Shown: positions 49,701 through 61,072 of the stretch, one piece after another
Position numbering within the stretch: position 1 is the first letter of the stretch
Layout: each line of letters starts with the position of its first letter
DNA from: Osmia lignaria lignaria
Taxonomy: Eukaryota; Arthropoda; Insecta; Hymenoptera; Megachilidae
Assembly: GCF_051020975.1 (NCBI RefSeq)
Contig: NW_027478161.1
Coordinates: 2,976,001 to 3,040,000 of the forward strand
Direction of reading: 5' to 3'
Length of the DNA stretch: 64,000 bases
Made by a program: the position numbers and the translations under genes
Notes under the pieces: generated by a model
The model's input: the letters and a program-made list of their open reading frames with translations, nothing else
Databases searched by the model: none
What the model was told of the DNA's origin: nothing

Positions 49701-50902
49701 CTGGAAGTGGCATTTCCAGCTCGCAATAGTGCAGAGTTATCTCAAAGAAAGGAGCCACGGTGTTTCTGTATCTCTATTATGTTGGTGCGGCTTCGGAACT
49801 TTTAAATATCTTGATATATCTCGAGAACTACGCGTCTGATCAAAAAATATCATAGAACATAAAAAGTAGGAAACATAATTCTCTACAAAAAAGGTCTCTT
49901 AACATTTTGCCATAGCTCGCTTCGTTTCCGAGATATTTGCAGATTTATCTCAAGGGAAGGGGCCTGACGGACATATTTCGAGATATTTCTTCTTCTTGTT
50001 GTTCCTCTTCTGCACAGCTAAGCTGGAAGTGGCATTTGCAGCTCGCAATTGTGCAGAGTTATCTCAAAGAGAGGGGCCACGGTGTTTCTGTATCTCTATT
50101 ATGTTGGTGCGGCTTCGGAACTTTTAAATATCTTGATATATCTCGAGAACTACGCATCTGATCAGAAAATATCATAGAAGATAAAAAGTAGGAAACTTAA
50201 TTCTCTACAAAAAAGGTCTCTTAACATTTTGCCATAGCTCGCTTCGTTTCCGAGATATTTGCAGATTTATCTCAAGGTAAGGGGTCTGACGGACATATTT
50301 CGAGATATTTCTTCTTCTTGTTGTTCTTCTTCTGCACAGCTAAGCTGGAAGTGGCATTTGCAGCTCGCAATAGTGCATAGCTATCTGAAAGAAAGGGGCC
50401 ACGGTGTTTCTGTATCTCTATTGTGTTGGTGCGGCTTCGGAACTTTTAAATATCTTGATATATCTCGAGAACTACGCATCTGATCCAAAAATATCATAGA
50501 ACATAAATAGTAGGAAACTTAATTCTCTACAAAAAAGGTCTCTCAACATTTTGCCATAGCTCGCTTCGTTTCCGAGATATTTGCAGATTTATCTCAAGGA
50601 AAGGGGCCTAACGGACATATTTCGTGATATTTCTTCTTCTTGTTGTTCTTCTTCTGCACAGCTAAGCTGGAAGTGGCATTTGCAGCTCGCAATAGTGCAG
50701 AGTTATCTCAAAGAAAGGGGCCACGGTGTTTCTGTATCTCTATTATGTTGGTGCGGCTTCTTAACTTTTAAATATCATGATATATCTCGAGAACTACGCA
50801 TCTGATCAAAAAATTTCATAGAACATAAAAAGTAGGAAACTCAATTCTCTACAAAAAAGGTCTCTTAACATTTTGCAATAGCTCGCTTCGTTTCCGAGAT
50901 AT

Positions 50903-53900
50903 TTGCAGATTTATCTCAAGGGAAGGGGCCTGACGGACATATTTCGAGATATTTCTTCTTCTTGTTGTTCTTCTTCTGCACAGCTAAGCTGGAAGTGGCA
51001 TTTGCGGCTCGCACTAGTGCAGAGTTATCTCAAAGAAAGGGGCCACGGTGTTTCTGTATCTCTATTATGTTGGTGCGGCTTCGGAACTTTTAAATATCTC
51101 GATATATCTCGAAAACTACGCATCTGATCAAAAAATATCATAGAATATAAAAAGTAGGCAACTTAATTCTCTACAAAAAAGGTCTCTTATCATTTTGCCA
51201 TAGCTCTCTTCGTTTCCGAGATATTTGCAGATTTATCTCAAGGGAAGGGGCCTGACGGACATATTTCGAGATAATTCTTCTTCTTGTTGTTCTTCTTCTG
51301 CACAGCTAAGCTGGAAGTGGCATTTGCAGCTCGCAATAGTGCAGAGTTATCTCAAAGAAAGGGGCCACGGTGTTTCTGCATCTCTATTATGTTGGTGCGA
51401 CTTCGGAACTTTTAAATATCTTGATATATCTCGAGAACTACGCATCTGATCAAAAAATATCATAGAACATAAATTGTAGGAAACATAATTGTCTACAAAA
51501 AAGGTCTCTTAACATTTTGCCATAGCTCGCTTCGTTTCCGAGATACTTGCCGATTTATCTCAAGGGAAGGGGCCTGACGGACATATTTCGAGATATTTCT
51601 TCTTCTTGTTGTTCTTCTTCTGCACAGCTAAGCTGGAAGTGGCATTTGCAGCTCGCAATTGTGCAGAGTTATCTCAAAGAGAGGGGCCACGGTGTTTCTG
51701 TATCTCTATTATGTTGGTGCGGCTTCGGAACCTTTAAGTATCTCGATATATCTCGAAAACTACGCTTCTGATCAAAAAATATCATAGAACATAAATTGTA
51801 GCAAACATAATTCTCTACAAAAAAGGTCTCTTAACATTTTGCCATAGCTCGCTTCGTTTCCGAGATATTTGCAGATATATCTCAAGGGAAGGGGCCTGAC
51901 GGACATATTTCGAGATATTTCTTCTTCTTGTTGTTCTTCTTCTGCACAGCTAAGCTGGAAGTGGCATTTACAGATCGCAATAGTGCAGAGTTATCTCAAA
52001 GAAAGGGGCCACGGTGTTTCTGTATCTCTATTATGTTGGTGCGGCTTCGGAACTTTTAAATATCTTGATGTATCTCGAGAACTACGCATCTCATCAAAAA
52101 ATATCATAGAAGATAAAAAGTAGGAAACTTAATTCTCTACAAAAAAGGTCTCTTAACGTTTTGCAATAGCTCGCTTTGTTTCCGAGATATTTGCAGATTT
52201 ATCTCAAGGGAAGGGTCCTGACGGACATATTTCGAGATATTTCTTCTTCTTGTTGTTCTTCTTCTGCACAGCTAAACTGGAAGTGGCATTTCCAGCTCGC
52301 AATAGTGCAGAGTTATCCCAAAGAAAGGGGCCACGGTGTTTCTGTATCTCTATTATGTTGGTGCGGCTTCGGAACTTTTAAATATCTCGATATATCTCCA
52401 AAACTACGCTTCTGATCAAAAAATATCATAGAACATAAATTGTAGGAAACATAATTCTCTACAAAAAAGGTCTCTTAACATTTTGCCATAGCTCGCTTCG
52501 TTTCCGAGATATTTGCAGATTTATCTCAAGGGAAGGGTCCTGATGGACATATTTGGAGATATTTCTTCTTCTTGTTGTTCTTCTTCTGCACAGCTAAACT
52601 GGAAGTGGCATTTCCAGCTCGCAATAGTGCAGAGTTATCTCAAAGAGAGGGGCCACGGTGTTTCTGTATCTCTATTATGTTGGTGCCGCTTCGGAACTTT
52701 TAAATATCAGGATATATCTCGAGAACTACGCATCTGATCAAAAAATATCATAGAACATAAAAAGTAGGGAACTTAATTCTCTACAAAAAAGGTCTCTTAA
52801 CATTTTCCCATAGCTGGCATCGTTTCCGAGATATTTGCAGATTTATCTCAAGGGAAGGGGCCTGACGGACATATTCCGAGATATTTCTTCTTCTTGTTGT
52901 TCCTCTTCTGCACAGCTAAGCTGGAAGTGGCATTTGCAGCTCGCAATAGTGCAGAGTTATCTCAAAGAAAGGAGCCACGGTGTTTCTGTATCTCTATTAT
53001 GTTGGTGCGGCTTCGGAACTTTTAAATATCTTGATATATCTCGAGAACTACGCGTCTGATCAAAAAATATCATAGAACATAAAAAGTAGGAAACATAATT
53101 CTCTACAAAAAAGGTATCTTAACATTTTGCCATAGCTCGCTTCGTTTCCGAGATATTTGCAGATTTATCTCAAGGGAAGGGGCCTGACGGACATATTTCG
53201 AGATATTTCTTCTTCTTGTTGTTCCTCTTCTGCACAGCTAAGCTGGAAGTGGCATTTGCAGCTCGCAATTGTGCAGAGTTATCTCAAAGAGAGGGGCCAC
53301 GGTGTTTCTGTATCTCTATTGTGTTGGTGCGGCTTCGGAACTTTTAAATATCTTGATATATCTCGAGAACTACGCATCTGATCCAAAAATATCATAGAAC
53401 ATAAATAGTAGGAAACTTAATTCTCTACAAAAAAGGTCTCTCAACATTTTGCCATAGCTCGCTTCGTTTCCGAGATATTTGCAGATTTATCTCAAGGGAA
53501 GGGGCCTAACGGACATATTTCCAGATATTTCTTCTTCTTGTTGTTCTTCTTCTGCACAGCTAAGCTGGAAGTGGCATTTGCGGCTCGCACTAGTGCAGAG
53601 TTATCTCAAAGAAAGGGGCCACGGTGTTTCTGTATCTCTATTATGTTGGTGCAGCTTCAGAACTTTTAAATATCTTGATGTATCTCGAGAACTACGCATC
53701 TGATCAAAAAATATCATGGAACATAAAAAGTAGAAAACTTAATTCTCTACAGAAAAGGTCTCTTAACATTTTGCCATAGCTCGCTTCGTTTCCGAGATAT
53801 TTGCAGATTTATCTCAAGGGAAGGGGCCTGACGGACATATTTCGAGATATTTCTTCTTCTTGTTGTTCTTCTTCTGCACAGCTAAACTGACCGTGGCATT

Positions 53901-54957
53901 TCCAGCTCGCAATAGTGCAGAGTTATCTCAAAGAAAGGGGCCACGGTGTTTCTGTATCTCTATTATGTTGGTGCGGCTTCTTAACTTTTAAATATCTTGA
54001 TATATCTCGAGAACTACGCGTCTGATCAAAAAATATCATACAACATAAAAAGTAGGAAACTTAATTCTCTACAAAAAAGTCTGTTAACATTTTGCCATAG
54101 CTCGCTTCGTTTCCGAGATATTTGCAGATTTATCTCAAGGGAAGGGGCCTAACGGACATATTTCGAGATATTTCTTCTTCTTGTTGTTCTTCTTCTGCAC
54201 AGCTAAACTGGATGTGGCATTTCCAGCTCGCAATAATGCAGAGTTATCTCAAAGAGAGGGGCCACGGTGTTTCTGTATCTCTATTATGTTGGGGCGGCTT
54301 CGGAACTTTTAAATATCTTGATATATCTCGAGAACTACGCGTCTGATCAAAAAATATCATAGAACATAAAAAGTAGGAAACATAATTCTCTACAAAAAAG
54401 GTCTCTTAACATTTTGCCATAGCTCGCTTCGTTTCCGAGATATTTGCAGATTTATCTCAAGGGAAGGGGCCTGACGGACATATTTCGAGATATTTCTTCT
54501 TCTTGTTGTTCTTCTTCTGCACAGCTAAGCTGGAAGTGGCATTTGCAGCTCGCAATAGTGCAGAGTTATCTCAAAGAAAGGGGCCACGGTGTTTCTGTAT
54601 CTCTATTATGTTGGTGCGGCTTCGGAACTTTTAAATATCTTGATATATCTCGAGAACTACGCATCTGATCAAAAAATATCATAGAACATAAATTGTAGGA
54701 AACATAATTGTCTACAAAAAAGGTCTCTTAACATTTTGCCATAGCTCGCTTCGTTTCCGAGATACTTGCCGATTTATCTCAAGGGAAGGGGCCTGACGGA
54801 CATATTTCGAGATATTTCTTCTTCTTGTTGTTCTTCTTCTGCACAGCTAAGCTGGAAGTGGCATTTGCAGCTCGCAATTGTGCAGAGTTATCTGAAAGAG
54901 AGGGGCCACGGTGTTTCTGTATCTCTATTATGTTGGTGCGGCTTCGGAACCTTTAAG
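50903..54957 (+). repeat. HOR D2: shortened, mosaic second D unit
   Basis: Monomer starts and classes: 50903 (s), 51225, 51547 (q,i), 51869, 52191, 52513 (m), 52835 (c,h), 53157 (i left, v right), 53479 (p), 53801 (f, 321 bp), 54122 (g), 54444, 54766 (q,i left, 52191-type end). Compared with D1 it skips the 42854 equivalent between 51869 and 52191. It loses one monomer through the i/v fusion at 53157 and then passes to the f-g pair. At 54444 the 51225/51547 types recur, so a further unit begins there. Confidence 0.78.
53157..53478 (+). repeat. Chimeric i/v monomer in D2
   Basis: The left half is class i (GCAATTGTGCA). The right half has CTATTGTGTTGG and GATCCAAAAATATC with CATAAATAGTAGG, otherwise seen only in or after class v monomers such as 44464. 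One monomer has been lost relative to the i-v pairs elsewhere. Confidence 0.82.
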
Positions 54958-57900
54958 TATCTCGATATATCTCCAAAACTACGCTTCTGATCAAAAAATA
55001 TCATAGAACATAAATTGTAGGAAACATAATTCTCTACAAAAAAGGTCTCTTAACATTTTGCCATAGCTCGCTTCGTTTCCGAGATATTTGCAGATTTATC
55101 TCAAGGGAAGGGTCCTGATGGACATATTTGGAGATATTTCTTCTTCTTGTTGTTCTTCTTCTGCACAGCTAAACTGGAAGTGGCATTTCCAGCTCGCAAT
55201 AGTGCAGAGTTATCTCAAAGAGAGGGGCCACGGTGTTTCTGTATCTCTATTATGTTGGTGCCGCTTCGGAACTTTTAAATATCAGGATATATCTCGAGAA
55301 CTACGCATCTGATCAAAAAATATCATAGAACATAAAAAGTAGGGAACTTAATTCTCTACAAAAAAGGTCTCTTAACATTTTCCCATAGCTGGCATCGTTT
55401 CCGAGATATTTGCAGATTTATCTCAAGGGAAGGGGCCTGACGGACATATTCCGAGATATTTCTTCTTCTTGTTGTTCCTCTTCTGCACAGCTAAGCTGGA
55501 AGTGGCATTTGCAGCTCGCAATAGTGCAGAGTTATCTCAAAGAAAGGAGCCACGGTGTTTCTGTATCTCTATTATGTTGGTGCGGCTTCGGAACTTTTAA
55601 ATATCTTGATATATCTCGAGAACTACGCGTCTGATCAAAAAATATCATAGAACATAAAAAGTAGGAAACATAATTCTCTACAAAAAAGGTCTCTTAACAT
55701 TTTGCCATAGCTCGCTTCGTTTCCGAGATATTTGCAGATTTATCTCAAGGGAAGGGGCCTGACGGACATATTTCGAGATATTTCTTCTTCTTGTTGTTCC
55801 TCTTCTGCACAGCTAAGCTGGAAGTGGCATTTGCAGCTCGCAATTGTGCAGAGTTATCTCAAAGAGAGGGGCCACGGTGTTTCTGTATCTCTATTATGTT
55901 GGTGCGGCTTCGGAACTTTTAAATATCTTGATATATCTCGAGAACTACGCATCTGATCAGAAAATATCATAGAAGATAAAAAGTAGGAAACTTAATTCTC
56001 TACAAAAAAGGTCTCTTAACATTTTGCCATAGCTCGGTTCGTTTCCGAGATATTTGCAGATTTATCTCAAGGTAAGGGGCCTGACGGACATATTTCGAGA
56101 TATTTCTTCTTCTTGTTGTTCTTCTTCTGCACAGCTAAGCTGGAAGTGGCATTTGCAGCTCGCAATAGTGCATAGCTATCTGAAAGAAAGGGGCCACGGT
56201 GTTTCTGTATCTCTATTGTGTTGGTGCGGCTTCGGAACTTTTAAATATCTTGATATATCTCGAGAACTACGCATCTGATCCAAAAATATCATAGAACATA
56301 AATAGTAGGAAACTTAATTCTCTACAAAAAAGGTCTCTCAACATTTTGCCATAGCTCGCTTCGTTTCCGAGATATTTGCAGATTTATCTCAAGGGAAGGG
56401 GCCTAACGGACATATTTCCAGATATTTCTTCTTCTTGTTGTTCTTCTTCTGCACAGCTAAGCTGGAAGTGGCATTTGCGGCTCGCACTAGTGCAGAGTTA
56501 TCTCAAAGAAAGGGGCCACGGTGTTTCTGTATCTCTATTATGTTGGTGCAGCTTCAGAACTTTTAAATATCTTGATGTATCTCGAGAACTACGCATCTGA
56601 TCAAAAAATATCATGGAACATAAAAAGTAGAAAACTTAATTCTCTACAGAAAAGGTCTCTTAACATTTTGCCATAGCTCGCTTCGTTTCCGAGATATTTG
56701 CAGATTTATCTCAAGGGAAGGGGCCTGACGGACATATTTCGAGATATTTCTTCTTCTTGTTGTTCTTCTTCTGCACAGCTAAACTGACCGTGGCATTTCC
56801 AGCTCGCAATAGTGCAGAGTTATCTCAAAGAAAGGGGCCACGGTGTTTCTGTATCTCTATTATGTTGGTGCGGCTTCTTAACTTTTAAATATCTTGATAT
56901 ATCTCGAGAACTACGCGTCTGATCAAAAAATATCATAGAACATAAAAAGTAGGAAACTTAATTCTCTACAAAAAAGTCTGTTAACATTTTGCCATAGCTC
57001 GCTTCGTTTCCGAGATATTTGCAGATTTATCTCAAGGGAAGGGGCCTAACGGACATATTTCGAGATATTTCTTCTTCTTGTTGTTCTTCTTCTGCACAGC
57101 TAAACTGGAAGTGACATTTCCAGCTCGCAATAGTGCAGAGTTATCTCAAAGAGAGGGGCCACGGTGTTTCTGTATCTCTATTATGTTGGGGCGGCTTCGG
57201 AACTTTTAAATATCTTGATATATCTCGAGAACTACGCGTCTGATCAAAAAATATCATAGAACATAAAAAGTAGGAAACATAATTCTCTACAAAAAAGGTC
57301 TCTTAACATTTTGCCATAGCTCGCTTCGTTTCCGAGATATTTGCAGATTTATCTCAAGGGAAGGGGCCTAACGGACATATTTCGAGATATTTCTTCTTCT
57401 TGTTGTTCTTCTTCTGCACAGCTAAACTGGAAGTGGCATTTCCAGCTCGCAATAGTGCAGAGTTATCTCAAAGAAAGGAGCCACGGTGTTTCTGTATCTC
57501 TATTATGTTGGTGCGGCTTCGGAACTTTTAAATATCTTGATATATCTCGAGAACTACGCGTCTGATCAAAAAATATCATAGAACATAAAAAGTAGGAAAC
57601 ATAATTCTCTACAAAAAAGGTCTCTTAACATTTTGCCATAGCTCGCTTCGTTTCCGAGATATTTGCAGATTTATCTCAAGGGAAGGGGCCTGACGGACAT
57701 ATTTCGAGATATTTCTTCTTCTTGTTGTTCTTCTTCTGCACAGCTAAGCTGGAAGTGGCATTTGCGGCTCGCAATAGTGCAGAGTTATCTCAAAGAGAGG
57801 GGCCACGGTGTTTCTGTATCTCTATTATGTTGGTGCGGCTTCGGAACTTTTAAATATCTTGATATATCTCGAGAACTACGCATCTGATCAAAAAATATCA

Positions 57901-58950
57901 TAGAAGATAAAAAGTAGGAAGCTTAATTCTCTACAAAAAAGGTCTCTTAACATTTTGCCATAGCTCGCTTCGTTTCCGAGATATTTGCAGATTTATCTCA
58001 AGGGAAGGGGCCTGACGGACATATTTCGAGACATTTCTTCTTCTTGTTGTTCTTCTTCTGCACAGCTAAGCTGGAAGTGGCATTTGCGGCGCGCAATAGT
58101 GCAGAGTTATCTCAAAGAAAGGGGCCACGGTGTTTCTGTATCCCTACTATGTTGGTGCGGCTTCGGAACTTTTAAATATCTCGATGTATCTCGAAAACTA
58201 CGCTTCTGATCAAAAAATATCATAGAGCATAAATTGTAGGAAACAGAATTCTCTACAAAAAAGGTCTCTTAACATTTTGCCATAGCTCGCTTCGTTTCCG
58301 AGATATTTGCAGATTTATCTCAAGGGAAGGGGCCTAACGGACATATTTCGAGATATTTCTTCTTCTTGTTGTTCTTCTTCTGCACAGCTAAACTGGAAGT
58401 GGCATTTCCAGCTCGCAATAGTGCAGAGTTATCTCAAAGAGAGGGGCCACGGTGTTTCTGTATCTCTATTATGTTGGTGCGGCTTCGGAACTTTTAAATA
58501 TCTTGATATATCTCGAGAACTACGCATCTGATCAAAAAATATCATAGAAGATAAAAAGTAGGAAGCTTAATTCTCTAGAAAAAAGGTCTCTTAACATTTT
58601 GCCATAGCTCGCTTCGTTTCCGAGATATTTGCAGATTTATCTCAAGGGAAGGGGCCTGACGGACATATTTCGAGATATTTCTTCTTCTTGTTGTTCTTCT
58701 TCTGCACAGCTAAGCTGGAAGTGGCATTTGCGGCTCGCACTAGTGCAGAGTTTTCTCAAAGAAAGGGGCCACGGTGTTTCTGTATCTCTATTATGTTGGT
58801 GCGGCTTCGGAACTTTTAAATATCTCGATGTATCTCGAAAACTACGCTTCTGATCAAAAAATATCATAGGACATAAATTGTAGGAATCATAATTCTCTAC
58901 AAAAAATGTCTCTTAACATTTTGCCATAGCTCGCTTCGTTTCCGAGATAT

Positions 58951-59272
58951 TTGCAGATTCAGCTCAAAGGAACTGGCCTGACGGACGTATTTCGAGATAT
59001 TTCTTCTTCTTGTTGTTCTTCCTCTGCACAGCTAAGCTGGAAGTGGCATTTGCAGCTCGCAATAGTGCAGAGTTATCTCAAAGAAAGGGGCCACGGTGTT
59101 TCTGTATCTCTATTATGTTGGTGCGGCTTCGGAACTTTTAAATATCTTGATATATCTCGAGAACTACGCATCTGATCAAAAAATATCATAGAACATAAAA
59201 AGTAGGAAACTTAATTCTCTACAAAAAAGGTCTCTTAACATTTTGCCATAGCTCGCTTCGTTTCCGAGATAT
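58951..59272 (+). repeat. Isolated class a monomer far from region A
   Basis: This monomer has the ATTCAGCTCAAAGG word that otherwise occurs only in region A (14 copies, 681 to 15491). It is more than 43 kb from the nearest of those. It also has two private changes, AACTGGCCTG and GACGTATTTCG. It lies in the least repeated part of E1. Confidence 0.8.
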
Positions 59273-59594
59273 TTGCAGATTTATCTCAAGGGAAGGGGCC
59301 TGACGGACATATTTCGAGATATTTCTTCTTCTTGTTGTTCTTCTTCTGCACAGCTAAGCTGGAAGTGGCATTTGCGGCTCGCACTAGTGCAGAGTTATCT
59401 CAAAGAAAGGGGCCACGGTGTTTCTGTATCTCTATTATGTTGGTGCGGCTTCGGAACTTTTAAATATCTTGATATATCTCGATAACTACGCATCTGATCA
59501 AAAAATATCATAGAAGATAAAAAGTAGGAAACTTAATTCTCTACAAAAAAGGTCTCTTAACATTTTGCCATAGCTCGCTTCGTTTCCGAGATAT

Positions 59595-59914
59595 TTGCAG
59601 ATTTATCTCAAGGGAAGGGGCCTGACGGACATATTTCGAGATATTTCTTCTTCTTGTTGTTCTTCTTCTGCACAGCTAAGCTGGAAGTGGCATTTGCGGC
59701 TCGCACTAGTGCAGAGTTATCTCAAAGAAAGGGGCCACGGTGTTTCTGTATCTATTATGTTGGTGCGGCTTCGGAACTTTTAAATATCTCGATGTATCTC
59801 GAAAACCACGCTTCTGATCAAAAAATATCATAGAACATAAACTGTAGGAAACATAATTCTCTACAAAAAAGGTCTCTTAATATTTTGCCATAGCTCGCTT
59901 CGTTTCCGAGATAT
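59595..59914 (+). repeat. 320-bp monomer with the same 2-bp CT deletion
   Basis: TGTATCTATTATG near 59747 carries the same two-base loss as 23217-23536, but in a class s background. Confidence 0.9.
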
Positions 59915-61072
59915 TTGCAGATATATCTCAAGGGAAGGGGCCTGACGGACATATTTCGAGATATTTCTTCTTCTTGTTGTTCTTCTTCTGCACAGCTAAG
60001 CTGGAAGTGGCATTTACAGCTCGCAATAGTGCAGAGTTATCTCAAAGAGAGGGGCCACGGTGTTTCTGTATCTCTATTATGTTGGTGCGGCTTCGGAACT
60101 TTTAAATATCTTGATATATCTCGAGAACTACGCATCTGATCAAAAAATATCATAGAAGATAAAAAGTAGGAAGCTTAATTCTCTACAAAAAAGGTCTCTT
60201 AACATTTTGCCATAGCTCGCTTCGTTTCCGAGATATTTGCAGATTTATCTCAAGGGAAGGGGCCTGACGGACATATTTCGAGATATTTCTCCTTCTTGTT
60301 GTTCTTCTTCTGCACAGCTAAGCTGGAAGTGGCATTTGCGGCTCGCACTAGTGCAGAGTTATCTCAAAGAAAGGGGCCACGGTGTTTCTGTATCCCTATT
60401 ATGTTGGTGCGGCTTCGGAACTTTTAAATATCTCGATGTATCTCGAAAACTACGCTTCTGATCAAAAAATGTCATAGAGCATAAATTGTAGGAAACAGAA
60501 TTCTCTACAGAAAAGGTCTCTTAACATTTCGCCATAGCTCGCTTCCTTTCCGAGATATTTGCAGATTTATCTCAAGGGAAGGGGCCTAACGGACATATTT
60601 CGAGATATTTCTTCTTCTTGTTGTTCTTCTTCTGCACAGCTAAACTGGAAGTGGCATTTCCAGCTCGCAATAGTGCAGAGTTATCTCAAAGAGAGGGGCC
60701 ACGGTGTTTCTGTATCTCTATTATGTTGGTGCGGCTTCGGAACCTTTAAGTATCTCGATATATCTCGAAAACTACGCTTCTGATCAAAAAATATCATAGA
60801 ACATAAATTGTAGCAAACATAATTCTCTACAAAAAAGGTCTCTTAACATTTTGCCATAGCTCGCTTCGTTTCCGAGATATTTGCAGATATATCTCAAGGG
60901 AAGGGGCCTGACGGACATATTTCGAGATATTTCTTCTTCTTGTTGTTCTTCTTCTGCACAGCTAAACTGGAAGTGGCATTTCCAGCTCGCAATAGTGCAG
61001 AGTTATCCCAAAGAAAGGGGCCACGGTGTTTCTGTATCTCTATTATGTTGGTGCGGCTTCGGAACTTTTAAA

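Larger units (their letters stand above)
41566..50902 (+). repeat. HOR D1: 29-monomer, 9,337-bp unit
   Basis: Monomer starts and classes: 41566 (s), 41888, 42210 (q,i), 42532, 42854 (c), 43176, 43498 (m), 43820 (c,h), 44142 (i), 44464 (v), 44786 (p), 45108 (g), 45430 (h), 45752 (i), 46074 (v), 46396 (p, chimeric), 46718 (c), 47040 (c,h), 47362 (i), 47684 (v), 48006 (p), 48328 (f, 321 bp), 48649 (g), 48971 (h), 49293 (g), 49615 (h), 49937 (i), 50259 (v), 50581 (f-like). The start recurs at 50903 to 51869, with distinctive AGGCAAC, TCTTATCATTTTG and CTTGCCGATTT variants. It shows several single-base differences from that copy, so it is older than the A, C and E duplications. Confidence 0.78.
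54958..61072 (+). repeat. HOR E1: 19-monomer, 6,115-bp unit
   Basis: Monomer starts and classes: 55088 (m), 55410 (c,h), 55732 (i), 56054 (v), 56376 (p), 56698 (f, 321 bp), 57019 (g), 57341 (h), 57663, 57985, 58307, 58629 (s), 58951 (a), 59273 (s), 59595 (s, 320 bp), 59915, 60237 (s), 60559, 60881. Homology to the next copy starts at 54958 = 61073; one base earlier is G at 54957 and A at 61072. The group at 57985-60880 contains monomer types not repeated elsewhere in the window, including AAGCTT-bearing junctions at 57919, 58563 and 60171. Confidence 0.88.
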
